11,901 bases of DNA from Nocardioidaceae bacterium (GCA_013696365.1 JACCYS010000033.1:1-11901); one strand, 5' to 3'; counted from the first letter of the stretch, positions 5,005 through 11,901 are shown. Numbers and translations are program-made. Notes: a model not told the origin generated them from the sequence alone.

Positions 5005-6681
5005 TCAGCCGCAGACCGCGCCAGTCGCCGCCGAGCCGACCAGCTTGCGGTACTTGGCGAGAACCCCGGTGCGATAGGCCGACTGCGGCGCCGACCACCC
5101 CTCCCGTCGCGCGGCCAGCTCAGACTCGTCGACCAGCAGGTCAAGACTGCCGTGTTCGACATCGAGTCGGACCTGGTCCCCGTCGGCAACCAATGCGATC
5201 GGACCGCCGTCGACCGCCTCGGGCGCCACATGCCCCACGCACAGACCTGTGGTGCCACCGGAGAACCGGCCGTCGGTGAGCAGCAGTACGTCCTTGCCGA
5301 GCCCGGCGCCTTTGATGGCACCGGTGATGGCAAGCATCTCCCGCATCCCGGGGCCACCCTTGGGTCCCTCGTAGCGAATGACCACCACGTCGCCGGCGGT
5401 GATGGTGCCGTCGGTGAGCGCATCCATGGCAGCCCGCTCGCCGTCGAACACCCGTGCGGTCCCCTCGAAGACGGCCTCATCGAACCCCGCACTCTTGACG
5501 ACTGCGCCATCAGGTGCCAGCGATCCATGCAGCACCGTGATGCCGCCGGTGGGGTGAATCGGGTGTGACAGCGACCGGATGATCTCCCCGTCGACGTCGG
5601 GCGGGGCGATGTCGACGAGGTTCTCCGCCAACGTGCGCCCGGTCACCGTGAGGCAGTCACCGTCAAGAAGCCCGGCATCCAGCAGCGCCTTGGTGACGAC
5701 CGGGATGCCGCCGACCCGGTCGACATCGGTCATCACGAAGCGGCCGAACGGCTTGAGGTCACCCAGGTGCGGCACGGCTGCCCCCACCCGCTCGAAGTCC
5801 GCGAGACTCAGGTCGACCTCGGCCTCGCGGGCGATCGCCAGCAGGTGCAGCACCGCATTGGTCGAGCCGCCGAGGGCCATCACCACGGCGATGGCATTCT
5901 CGAAGGCGGGCTTGGTCATGATCTGCCGGGCAGTGATGCCACGGCGCAGCATCTCGACCACCGCCTCACCGGAGCGGTGCGCATAACTGTCGCGCCGCCG
6001 GTCCACCGCGGGCGGCGCGGACGAACCGGGCAAGGCCATGCCGATCACCTCGGCCACGGCGGCCATCGTGTTGGCGGTGTACATGCCGCCGCAGGCGCCC
6101 TCGCCGGGGCAGATCGCCCGCTCGATGCGGTCGACCTCGTCACGCGTGATCAGCCCGCGAAGACAAGCACCCACGGCCTCGAAGGCATCGATGATCGTGA
6201 CGTTCTTGCCGTCGACCTGCCCGGGCATGGTCGACCCGGCATACAGGAACACGCTGGCCAGGTCCAACCTCGCGGCCGCCATCAGCATGCCCGGCAGCGA
6301 CTTGTCGCAGCCGGCGAGCAACACCGAGCCGTCGAGACGCTCGGCCATCATCACAGTCTCGACCGAGTCGGCGATCACCTCGCGGCTCACCAGCGAGAAG
6401 TGCATGCCTTCATGGCCCATGGAGATGCCGTCGGAGACCGAGATCGTGCCGAACTCGAGCGGGAATCCCCCACCGGCGTGCACGCCGTTCTTGACCGCCT
6501 TGGCCAGCCGGTCCAGCGACAGGTTGCAGGGGGTGATCTCGTTCCAGCTCGACGCCACGCCGATCTGCGGCTTGGCGAAGTCGTCGTCGCCCATGCCTAC
6601 GGCGCGCAGCATGCCGCGCGCTGCGGCACGCTCGAGCCCGTCGGTCACGTCGCGGCTGCGGGGCTTGAGGTCTGCGCTCAT
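5005..6681 (-). CDS. ilvD: Dihydroxy-acid dehydratase
   Basis: Iron-sulfur enzyme that dehydrates 2,3-dihydroxy-isovalerate and 2,3-dihydroxy-3-methylvalerate to the keto acid precursors of valine, leucine and isoleucine. The 558-residue length is normal for the IlvD/Edd family. Cluster ligands are Cys52 (SWNEITPCN), Cys125 (LAGCDKSLPG) and Cys197 (GEGACGGMYTANTM). Three cysteines in these places fit the [2Fe-2S] type of the family. Lys127, next to Cys125, is the Mg2+-linked lysine of the family. The C-terminal motif GRFSGGTTG carries the proposed base serine, followed by CVGHVAPEA. The ATG at 6679-6681 lies ten bases after the stop of the upstream membrane-protein gene. The ribosome-binding site is poor, so translation is probably coupled to that gene. 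It is separated from ilvBNC by a 453-base gap with its own promoter. Confidence 0.98.
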   Translation of the reverse strand: MSADLKPRSRDVTDGLERAAARGMLRAVGMGDDDFAKPQIGVASSWNEITPCNLSLDRLAKAVKNGVHAGGGFPLEFGTISVSDGISMGHEGMHFSLVSREVIADSVETVMMAERLDGSVLLAGCDKSLPGMLMAAARLDLASVFLYAGSTMPGQVDGKNVTIIDAFEAVGACLRGLITRDEVDRIERAICPGEGACGGMYTANTMAAVAEVIGMALPGSSAPPAVDRRRDSYAHRSGEAVVEMLRRGITARQIMTKPAFENAIAVVMALGGSTNAVLHLLAIAREAEVDLSLADFERVGAAVPHLGDLKPFGRFVMTDVDRVGGIPVVTKALLDAGLLDGDCLTVTGRTLAENLVDIAPPDVDGEIIRSLSHPIHPTGGITVLHGSLAPDGAVVKSAGFDEAVFEGTARVFDGERAAMDALTDGTITAGDVVVIRYEGPKGGPGMREMLAITGAIKGAGLGKDVLLLTDGRFSGGTTGLCVGHVAPEAVDGGPIALVADGDQVRLDVEHGSLDLLVDESELAARREGWSAPQSAYRTGVLAKYRKLVGSAATGAVCG

Positions 6682-6691
6682 GCCGGGCAGC

Positions 6692-7309
6692 CTACGGCGC
6701 CATCAGGACAAGCCCGGTGGGCATACCGCCGGTGATCACGAACGCACAGGCGACCGCCCACAGCACGCTGACCAGAGTGCCGATGATGAAGGCCTCGGCC
6801 GGGCCCTGCTGATTGGCAGCCCGCAACTCGGGGTAGCGACCGAAGGCTTTGACCGCGAGCACCACGGCCATCCCCTCCGGCCAACCGGCAACCAGGGTGC
6901 TGACGATGGCGAGCCGCTCAAGGGCACCGATCCAGGCACCGCCACGCAGCCCGTCCCCCACCTCGTCGTGCGCACCCTGGCTCACTCGGTCGCCGATCGC
7001 GGCCCGGGGCGAGGTTGCTGCTGACGTGGGCACTGAGCGAGCCCGGTCGACAAGAGTGAACACTGCCACCGTCGCCGGGCCGCCCCCGAGCACTGCCAGC
7101 GCCACCGCCACCACCGCCACCCACTCCTGCAGGTCCCCGCGGGCACGGCCGGCGAAGTGCACATCGAGTACCGCCACCAGCAGCGCGGCTCCCGCAAAGC
7201 CCGCCAGCGCCACCTGCGGTGCCTTGGGTAGGTGACGCGACCAGGCCAGCAAGCCCGCCACCGAGCCAGCCGACAGGGCGCCCAGCAGCAACAGCTCGCC
7301 GCCGCTCAC
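6692..7309 (-). CDS. Small integral membrane protein, partner of the SatD-like protein
   Basis: A 205-residue protein with about five hydrophobic segments: roughly 5-23, 31-50, 62-87, 129-155 and 174-194. A polar loop rich in charged residues lies between the third and fourth (88-125). The most protein-like motif is ERLAIVSTLVAGWPEGMAVV (131-150) running into VKAFGRYPEL, a pattern I associate with conserved hypothetical actinobacterial membrane proteins. No transport or enzyme motif is visible. The GTG at 7307-7309 overlaps the stop of the SatD-like gene by four bases (GTGA), and its own stop lies ten bases before ilvD, so the three genes should be read as one unit. In Firmicutes, as I recall, SatD genes also sit beside a small membrane-protein gene. 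Function unknown. Confidence 0.75.
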   Translation of the reverse strand: MSGGELLLLGALSAGSVAGLLAWSRHLPKAPQVALAGFAGAALLVAVLDVHFAGRARGDLQEWVAVVAVALAVLGGGPATVAVFTLVDRARSVPTSAATSPRAAIGDRVSQGAHDEVGDGLRGGAWIGALERLAIVSTLVAGWPEGMAVVLAVKAFGRYPELRAANQQGPAEAFIIGTLVSVLWAVACAFVITGGMPTGLVLMAP

Positions 7310-7893
7310 AACTGTCCCAACAACCAGGCGGCCAGCTCGCGGCCGCGCTTGGTTTCGGCGTTCCCGGCACTGCGCAGCGCCTGACTCACCGCTTGCTCAC
7401 TCACCTCGAGACGCGTCGCCGCCGCCCGTTGGCTCCCCTCCGTACGCACCGCCTGCACCACCTGCCACCCCCGTTCAGTACGGCGACTCTGCACTGCCAC
7501 CAATAACCACAGTGCGGCCTCGGCCCTGCGGGCAGCGTAGGGGTCGGCACCCCCTTCGATCGAAAGGTGTGCGCTGGTGCGCTTGGCCCGTTCCACCGCC
7601 ACCCGAGCAGAGGTGAACGCCGTCCCCCGGGCGGCACGGGTGCTGACCGAGCGCGGCTCGTCCATGTCGCCGACGCCCACTCCGATCGTCCAGCCTCGGA
7701 GTCTGGTACAGACCTCGATCGCGTCGATTACCGTCAGCGCCTCACCGACCACAAGCTGCACCTCGTCGCCCACGGTGCGCTCGGGGCCTAGCAGCACGGC
7801 CAGGCTCGGGTCGGCGGCGAGAGCCGCCAGTAGCTCGGGCACCCGGTCATGCGTGCGCCGGCTGCCGCGTTGGTCGATGGTCAGAACAAACAT
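7306..7893 (-). CDS. SatD-like cytosolic protein with C-terminal helix-turn-helix
   Basis: A 195-residue protein resembling the SatD family (named after the Streptococcus mutans sat locus for secretion and acid tolerance). It opens with FVLTIDQRGSRR (2-13), then VGDEVQLVVG (41-50), IGVGVGD (70-76) and GTAFTSARVAVERA (90-103). A C-terminal helix-turn-helix follows near 153-175 (RAAATRLEVSEQAVSQALRS). The spacing of Asp7, GDE and GVGVG recalls class III nucleotidyl cyclases, an idea set out in the findings. The ATG at 7891-7893 is chosen because GAGG lies six bases upstream and the family begins right there. An open frame reaching back to 8274 would add 127 unrelated residues across the divergent promoter region. 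It leads the presumed operon with the membrane protein and ilvD. Biochemical role unknown; a signalling or regulatory role is inferred. Confidence 0.75.
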   Translation of the reverse strand: MFVLTIDQRGSRRTHDRVPELLAALAADPSLAVLLGPERTVGDEVQLVVGEALTVIDAIEVCTRLRGWTIGVGVGDMDEPRSVSTRAARGTAFTSARVAVERAKRTSAHLSIEGGADPYAARRAEAALWLLVAVQSRRTERGWQVVQAVRTEGSQRAAATRLEVSEQAVSQALRSAGNAETKRGRELAAWLLGQL

Positions 7894-8112
7894 CAGAACC
7901 TCAAGTTTGCAGGGTTGATGTGAGAGTATCAAGGTCAGAAGGTTGATACGACCCACCCAGCTTCGCCGCCTTCTGCGAGTGCGCACATCGCCGTGACTCA
8001 TAGCGAGCGGGCTGACGTCAAAGTGCGCAGTCATCTGGTCGGAGGAGAGTGACTCCGCGGTCAGAACGGGTGAGAACGTGCGAGTGCACCCCCAGTGACG
8101 CACGATGGACTC
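7894..8112. promoter_or_regulatory. Divergent promoter region between the SatD-like and MpaB-type genes
   Basis: This 219-base gap must hold promoters for both directions. I see AT-richer sequence at 7900-7950 with the inverted repeat described at 7926-7949, a TGACGTCA palindrome (8013-8020), two copies of AGTGCGCA (7978-7985, 8022-8029), and GGTCAGAA at 7933-7940 and 8059-8066. GATACT (7930-7925) is a possible -10 for the SatD-like gene without a convincing -35. No gene is visible here. Confidence 0.4.
7926..7949. promoter_or_regulatory. Inverted repeat GTATCAA-N10-TTGATAC upstream of the SatD-like gene
   Basis: Perfect 7-bp arms at 7926-7932 and 7943-7949. A further TTGAT at 7915-7919 also pairs with ATCAA (7928-7932), so three related half-sites lie on one face of the promoter region. 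The site overlaps the likely SatD-like promoter and suits binding by a dimeric regulator, possibly the SatD-like protein itself through its helix-turn-helix. The repeat is seen; the regulator is a guess. Confidence 0.45.
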
Positions 8113-9003
8113 ATGCCGCCAACCCCGTCCGCGTTGGATCGCGTGCGCAGCCAGGTCGGCGCGGCCATCTTTGCCCGAGTGGCCGGCGATGACGGGCCGG
8201 CGAACCGGGACCGCATCCACCTGACGCCGGGTCCGCGTTGGTTTGCCGAGGACTCGGCCATCCGGCAGGTACACGCAGACGCCTCGATGTTCGTCGGGGG
8301 GTTGCGTGCGCTGCTGTTGCAGTCATTGCACCCGCTGGCGATGGCCGGTGTCGCCGGCCACTCTGGCTTTCGGGGTGATCCATGGGGGCGCTTGCAGCGA
8401 ACCAGCACCTTCCTGGCGGTCACCACCTTTGGCACGGCACAGCATGCGCAGCAGATGATCGACCGGATCCGGGCGGTGCACAGCCAGGTGCGCGGCACCA
8501 CACCTGACGGCGAGCCGTACGCCGCCAGTGATCCGCACCTGCTGCGATGGGTACACATCGCCGAGATCGACAGCTTTCTGCGGGCGCACCAGGCGTACGG
8601 GAGCCGCCAGTTGGACGCTGCCGGGTGTGACCGCTACATCGCCGAGACGGGCCGGGTCGCCCAGGCGCTCGGGGTGCTCGACCCGCCGCTCAACAGGGCC
8701 GAGCTTGCCGCCCAACTGGCCGCCTACCGCCCCGAGCTGCGGGGCACGCCGGCGGCGCGCGACGCGGCCCGGTTCTTGCTGCTGCAAGCTCCCCTGCCGT
8801 TGCCGGCTCGGCTCGGCTACGGGTTCCTTGCGGCCGCTGCTGTCGGGCTGATGCCGCGTTGGACGCGCTGGCCGCTGCGACTGCCGTACCTGCCGTTGGC
8901 GGAGGCGACGGTCGTGCGCGCTGCGGGCTGGGGCATCACCACCGGCATCCGGTTCGCGTTGACGCCGCCGCCCAGCCAAGAGCTCACCTCAGAGGCTGCG
9001 TGA
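8113..9003 (+). CDS. MpaB-type oxygenase family protein (DUF2236)
   Basis: A 296-residue mostly helical protein of the family that includes fungal MpaB and the latex-clearing rubber oxygenases, which are haem enzymes. Signatures are RALLLQSLHPLAMAGVAGHS (65-84), GRLQRTSTFLAVTTFG (92-107), DPHLLRWVHIAEIDSFL (140-156) with the conserved WVH, and YRPEL. His73, Arg93/Arg96 and His148 are the positions I would expect near the haem. The substrate is unknown; most actinobacterial members are uncharacterised. The ATG at 8113 is preferred, though a GTG at 8095 is in frame and neither has a clear ribosome-binding site. It diverges from the SatD-like gene, and its last 20 bases overlap the tail of the convergent dehydrogenase gene. 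No signal peptide is visible, so it is probably cytosolic. Confidence 0.85.
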   Translation: MPPTPSALDRVRSQVGAAIFARVAGDDGPANRDRIHLTPGPRWFAEDSAIRQVHADASMFVGGLRALLLQSLHPLAMAGVAGHSGFRGDPWGRLQRTSTFLAVTTFGTAQHAQQMIDRIRAVHSQVRGTTPDGEPYAASDPHLLRWVHIAEIDSFLRAHQAYGSRQLDAAGCDRYIAETGRVAQALGVLDPPLNRAELAAQLAAYRPELRGTPAARDAARFLLLQAPLPLPARLGYGFLAAAAVGLMPRWTRWPLRLPYLPLAEATVVRAAGWGITTGIRFALTPPPSQELTSEAA

Positions 9004-9943
9004 GCGGTCCCGCCACCACGTTGGCGAGCTGCTCGCCGGCCGCGAAGCGGTCCAGCTGATCGCGCACTAACGCCCGCAGACGGGGCGACATCGCCGTTGT
9101 GGCGCCGCCGACGTGCGGGCTGATCAGCACCCCAGGGGCATGCCAGAGCGGATGGTCAGGCGGAAGCGGCTCGGGGTCAGTCACATCGAGCGCTGCCTGC
9201 AGCCGGCCGGAGGTCGTCTCGCGCACCAGGGCCTGCATGTCGACCACCGGGCCGCGCGACACGTTCACCAGCACCGCCTGGTCACGCATCGCTGCAAGAA
9301 AGTCCGAGCCGGCGAGGCCGCGGGTGTCCTCGGTGAGCGGCACCAGCAGCACCACGGCATCTGCCTGCGGCAACAGAGCGGGCAAGTCGCCCAGGCCGTG
9401 CACCTGCTGGCCGTCGCTCGTCTGCCGTGCGGTGCGCGCGACCCGCAGCAGGTGACACTCGAACGGGGCAAGACGGCGCTCCAGCGCGACACCGATGCTG
9501 CCGTGGCCCACCAGCAGCACGGTGTGGTCTGCCAGCGCCCGCCGATACGCGTACGCCCACCGGCCGTCGTCTTGGGCCCGGACGAAATCGGGAATGCCCC
9601 GCAGGCTCGCCAGCAAAAGCGTCACTGCGAGCTCGGCGGTCGAGGCATCGTGCACCCCTCGGGCGTTGCAGAGCGTCACCTGCTCCGACCGGTGTCGCTG
9701 CACCGCGTCCACCCCGGCGGTCTGTGTCTGCAGAACCCGCAGCGAAGTCATCGCCGGCAGCACCGTCGCCAGGTCGACGGGTGTGTCGTACGCCGGCACA
9801 TAGAACTCAACGTCGGCGATGTCGGCCAGCGCGGGCGACTCGGCCCCGGTGACGCCGGGGTCGACCTGCTCCACCCGCAGCCCCGCCGGTGTCGGTGACA
9901 GCTCGGCAGGGCTCAGGGGTGTCCAGACCAGGCGTCGGCTCAT
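8984..9943 (-). CDS. D-2-hydroxyacid dehydrogenase family protein
   Basis: A 319-residue NAD(P)-dependent dehydrogenase of the D-isomer 2-hydroxyacid family. The nucleotide-binding motif is GHGSIG (146-151). Catalytic residues are Arg230 (NVSRGPVVD), Glu258 (DPEPLPPDHPLW) and His277 (ISPHVGG). The dimer-lining signature LQTQTAGVDAV (71-81) is also present. After the second strand of the Rossmann fold the sequence is VARTAR rather than an acidic residue, suggesting NADP(H) rather than NAD(H); this is inference. Substrate is unknown; glyoxylate/hydroxypyruvate or another 2-keto acid is possible. The ATG at 9941-9943 shares one base with the stop of the patatin gene (TGATG), so the two are translationally coupled. 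An in-frame start at 9967 lies inside that gene and is not needed. The tail overlaps the convergent MpaB-type gene by 20 bases. Confidence 0.88.
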   Translation of the reverse strand: MSRRLVWTPLSPAELSPTPAGLRVEQVDPGVTGAESPALADIADVEFYVPAYDTPVDLATVLPAMTSLRVLQTQTAGVDAVQRHRSEQVTLCNARGVHDASTAELAVTLLLASLRGIPDFVRAQDDGRWAYAYRRALADHTVLLVGHGSIGVALERRLAPFECHLLRVARTARQTSDGQQVHGLGDLPALLPQADAVVLLVPLTEDTRGLAGSDFLAAMRDQAVLVNVSRGPVVDMQALVRETTSGRLQAALDVTDPEPLPPDHPLWHAPGVLISPHVGGATTAMSPRLRALVRDQLDRFAAGEQLANVVAGPLTQPLR

Positions 9944-10950
9944 CAGCGGTCCCACTCCTGCTGCCACTGCTCGAAGTCCCAGTCGCGCAGGAACCGTTCG
10001 GTGGCCGCCTCACCCGCCGAGATGAGCTCGTCTCGCTGGGTCGGGGTGATCCCGAAGTCCGTGCTGGCGATCCCCGAGGTGTCCACGAAGACGCTGCGGG
10101 CGACATTCGCCGGGTCTTCGATGTGCCGTGACTGACACGCGGTCAGAGCGGTCTCGACCAGCGTCAGGGCGAGCGAGATCGGCCCTTCAACCGGCTGGAC
10201 CGCTGCCGGGTCACCAGCGCGTGCAGTGACCCGGACGCCGATCGTGGGCCACCGGGCGGGCAGGCCGTCATCGCGGTCGAAGACCGAGATCGGATAGCTG
10301 CTGAGCACAGCCCCGTCGACGAGCGTGGACACGCCGCGCTCGCCGCGCATCGTCACCGGCTCGAAGAAGAACGGGATCGAGGCCGACGCCCGCACAGCAT
10401 CGGCCACCAGCATCTCGTCCGGGTCGAGCCCGTAGTCGGGGTAGTCCCAGGGAAGGCGAAGCAGCCGCTGCTGGGAGAGGTCGCTGGCGAACACGACCAG
10501 GCGGTAGGCCCGCTCCGGTGGCAGCGCGCTGCCCGGATCTTGTTCACGAAGGTCGGCGAAGGTCGTCACCCCGAGGTCCGCAAGCACGCCGCGCAACCAG
10601 TCGTGCAGGTATGCACCCTCATAGATGCCGCTGTCGAAGGCCAGCGAGAAACCGTCTACTAACCAGCCCAGCGGACCGAGCAGCCGACCGATCGCACCGC
10701 GGTCACGGAACCGCTCGTACTTCAGCGATCGGGCGATATCCTCGCCCCGCTCGAGCGGCTCTCCCGCGTGCTGCAACGCGGCCAGCACCGCACCGGTGAT
10801 CGCGCCGGCGGACGTGCCCGCGATGCGTCGGAAGGTGTAGCCGCGACGGGCCAGCGTGGACACGGCTCCCGAGATCGCGATGCCCTTGACCCCACCAGCC
10901 TCGAGCACGAGGTCAGCGATCAAAGCGTCACCCGGCGGGGTACTCGTCAT
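9943..10950 (-). CDS. Patatin-like phospholipase family protein
   Basis: A 335-residue acyl hydrolase. The oxyanion loop is GGVKG (19-23), the nucleophile elbow GTSAG (45-49) gives Ser47, and DGA (212-214) gives Asp212, completing the Ser-Asp dyad of patatins. The stretch SASIPFFFEPV (189-199) before the DGA motif is also typical. Such proteins cleave acyl chains from phospholipids or other lipids; the substrate cannot be read here. No signal peptide or membrane segment is seen, so it is probably cytosolic or peripheral. I prefer the ATG at 10948-10950; another in-frame ATG four codons upstream (10962) is equally possible, and neither has a good ribosome-binding site. A longer open frame up to 11268 is antisense to the divergent lipoprotein gene and is rejected. 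Its product and the coupled dehydrogenase may be used together. Confidence 0.88.
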   Translation of the reverse strand: MTSTPPGDALIADLVLEAGGVKGIAISGAVSTLARRGYTFRRIAGTSAGAITGAVLAALQHAGEPLERGEDIARSLKYERFRDRGAIGRLLGPLGWLVDGFSLAFDSGIYEGAYLHDWLRGVLADLGVTTFADLREQDPGSALPPERAYRLVVFASDLSQQRLLRLPWDYPDYGLDPDEMLVADAVRASASIPFFFEPVTMRGERGVSTLVDGAVLSSYPISVFDRDDGLPARWPTIGVRVTARAGDPAAVQPVEGPISLALTLVETALTACQSRHIEDPANVARSVFVDTSGIASTDFGITPTQRDELISAGEAATERFLRDWDFEQWQQEWDR

Positions 10951-10984
10951 GACCGCGACCATAGTGCGGGCACAATGAGCGACG
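10951..10984. promoter_or_regulatory. 34-bp divergent gap between patatin and sugar dehydrogenase genes
   Basis: Only 34 bases separate the two start codons, so any promoters must overlap each other or reach into coding sequence. I see no consensus pair and no strong Shine-Dalgarno for either gene; leaderless transcripts are possible. Confidence 0.35.
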
Positions 10985-11901
10985 ATGCCTCCTGTCAGCA
11001 CGTCGCTCTCGGTGCCGCTGGCCGCGCTCATGTTGGTCGTTGTCGGTCTGGTGTCCTGCTCGAGTGCCGACGAGAGTGGTGCCGACGACCAGACCTCGGC
11101 TACTACGCCGACCGTCGAGGCAACTGTGGCCGAGGGGCTCACCAGCCCATGGGGCATCGCTTTCCTGCCCGACGACACGGCGCTGGTGTCTGAGCGCGAC
11201 ACCGCGATGATCAAGGCCATCGACCCTGCCGGTCGGGTGCGCACCGTGGGCACGGTGCCCGGCGTCAACCCCTCCAGTGAGGGTGGTCTGCTCGGTCTGG
11301 CGGTGGCACCGGGGCAGCGCGCCCGTGCCTGGATCTATGCGTACTACTCCAGCGCAGACGACAACCGGGTCGTCCGCATGTCGTACGACGGCGACCGGCT
11401 GGGTGATCCGCAACCGGTGCTCGACGGCATCCCCATGTCGGACTTTCACAACGGCGGCAGAGTGGCCTTCGGACCCGACGGCATGCTCTATGTGACGACC
11501 GGCGACGCCACTGAGAGGGGAAACGCCACCGACCCCGACTCGCTCGGCGGCAAGATCCTGCGGGTGACGCCCGAGGGTGAGCCGGCGCCGGGCAACCCCA
11601 CCGCGGGATCACCGGTGTGGACCTCGGGACATCGCAACGTGCAGGGCATCGCCTGGGATGACGAGGACCGCCTGTGGGCGTCGGAGTTCGGACAGGACAC
11701 CTGGGACGAGTTGAACGTCATCGAGCCGGGCAACGACTACGGCTGGCCGGACGTCGAAGGCCGGGCTGACAAGCAGGGCGTTGTCGACCCGCAGGTGCAG
11801 TGGAGTCCTGAGGACGCCTCCCCCTCGGGGGTGGCGTTTGCCAACGGGGCGGTGTGGATGGCCGGGCTGCGTGGTGCGCGGCTGTGGCGCATCGAGGTGA
11901 G
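10985..11901 (+). CDS. PQQ-dependent sugar dehydrogenase family lipoprotein (runs off right edge)
   Basis: The first 305 codons of a secreted six-bladed beta-propeller related to soluble quinoprotein glucose and sorbosone dehydrogenases. A hydrophobic stretch (10-24) ends in the lipobox LVSC, with Cys25 as the predicted lipid-anchored residue, so it is probably tethered outside the membrane; the n-region is unusual in lacking Lys or Arg. The family motifs follow: GLTSPWGIAFLPD (51-63), FHNGGRVAFGPDGMLYVTTG (154-173) with His155 as candidate catalytic base, LGGKILRVTPEG (187-198), SGHRNVQGIAWD (214-225) with Arg217, and ELNVIEPGNDYGWP (242-255). The ATG is fixed by an in-frame TGA nine bases upstream. 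Whether it binds PQQ, and which sugar it uses, cannot be told. It is divergent from the patatin gene. Confidence 0.88.
   Translation, partial: MPPVSTSLSVPLAALMLVVVGLVSCSSADESGADDQTSATTPTVEATVAEGLTSPWGIAFLPDDTALVSERDTAMIKAIDPAGRVRTVGTVPGVNPSSEGGLLGLAVAPGQRARAWIYAYYSSADDNRVVRMSYDGDRLGDPQPVLDGIPMSDFHNGGRVAFGPDGMLYVTTGDATERGNATDPDSLGGKILRVTPEGEPAPGNPTAGSPVWTSGHRNVQGIAWDDEDRLWASEFGQDTWDELNVIEPGNDYGWPDVEGRADKQGVVDPQVQWSPEDASPSGVAFANGAVWMAGLRGARLWRIEV

Noticed and set aside
5767..7024. Overlapping plus-strand frames of over 300 codons opposite ilvD and the membrane gene
   Set aside because: They mirror ilvD and show only low-complexity His/Gly/Arg-rich or Ser/Pro-rich products.
7879..8066. Three copies of GGTCAGAA (7879, 7933, 8059) as a regulatory motif
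   Set aside because: The first copy is coding sequence for Val-Leu-Thr of the SatD-like protein and the spacing is irregular; chance is a sufficient explanation.
7894..8274. N-terminal extension of the SatD-like protein by 127 codons
   Set aside because: The extension covers the divergent promoter and the start of the MpaB-type gene, while a good ribosome-binding site stands before the ATG at 7893.
9113..9898. A 261-codon plus-strand frame opposite the dehydrogenase
   Set aside because: Shadow of a gene with all catalytic residues; no recognisable product.
10951..11268. N-terminal extension of the patatin by 106 codons
   Set aside because: It lies antisense to the lipoprotein gene, whose signal peptide and motifs are convincing; the patatin domain starts right after the ATG at 10950.

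Overview
High-GC, gene-dense DNA with GTG starts, stop/start overlaps (TGATG, GTGA) and an actinobacterial gene order: this looks like the chromosome of an actinobacterium, most likely of the Micrococcales (Intrasporangiaceae/Dermacoccaceae type). The family-level guess is an inference from style and gene order only. I see no rRNA, tRNA, CRISPR, insertion sequence or phage genes.

Layout. Positions 1-7893 are on the minus strand and are read from right to left. A SatD-like gene (7306-7893) overlaps a small membrane-protein gene (6692-7309) by four bases, and ilvD (5005-6681) starts ten bases after that. Behind ilvD comes a 453-base gap. It holds a decayed NUDIX-type fragment, a dyad, a promoter, a short Leu/Val-rich leader peptide and an intrinsic terminator. 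Together these form an attenuator in front of ilvB-ilvN-ilvC (4551 down to 1151). A VOC (glyoxalase-fold) gene follows, then a 294-base gap with an elaborate nested palindrome, then the start of serA, which runs off the left edge.

On the right, a plus-strand MpaB/DUF2236-type oxygenase gene (8113-9003) overlaps, tail to tail, a minus-strand pair: a patatin-like phospholipase (9943-10950) coupled to a D-2-hydroxyacid dehydrogenase (8984-9943). Only 34 bases from the patatin start, a divergent lipoprotein of the PQQ-type sugar dehydrogenase family (10985 onward) runs off the right edge.

How the genes work together. IlvBN makes acetolactate or acetohydroxybutyrate, IlvC reduces and isomerises it, and IlvD dehydrates the product to the 2-keto acid precursors of valine, isoleucine and leucine. 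SerA opens serine synthesis. ilvBNC is predicted to be controlled by ribosome-mediated attenuation: a peptide read as M-R-H-L-V-L-V-L-C-Q-R-A-G starts at the predicted transcription start (leaderless) and precedes an 11-bp stem with a T6 tail.

The least explained parts are the SatD-like/membrane pair that leads the ilvD operon, the 90-bp nested palindrome before serA, and the inverted repeat that begins exactly where the NUDIX similarity stops.
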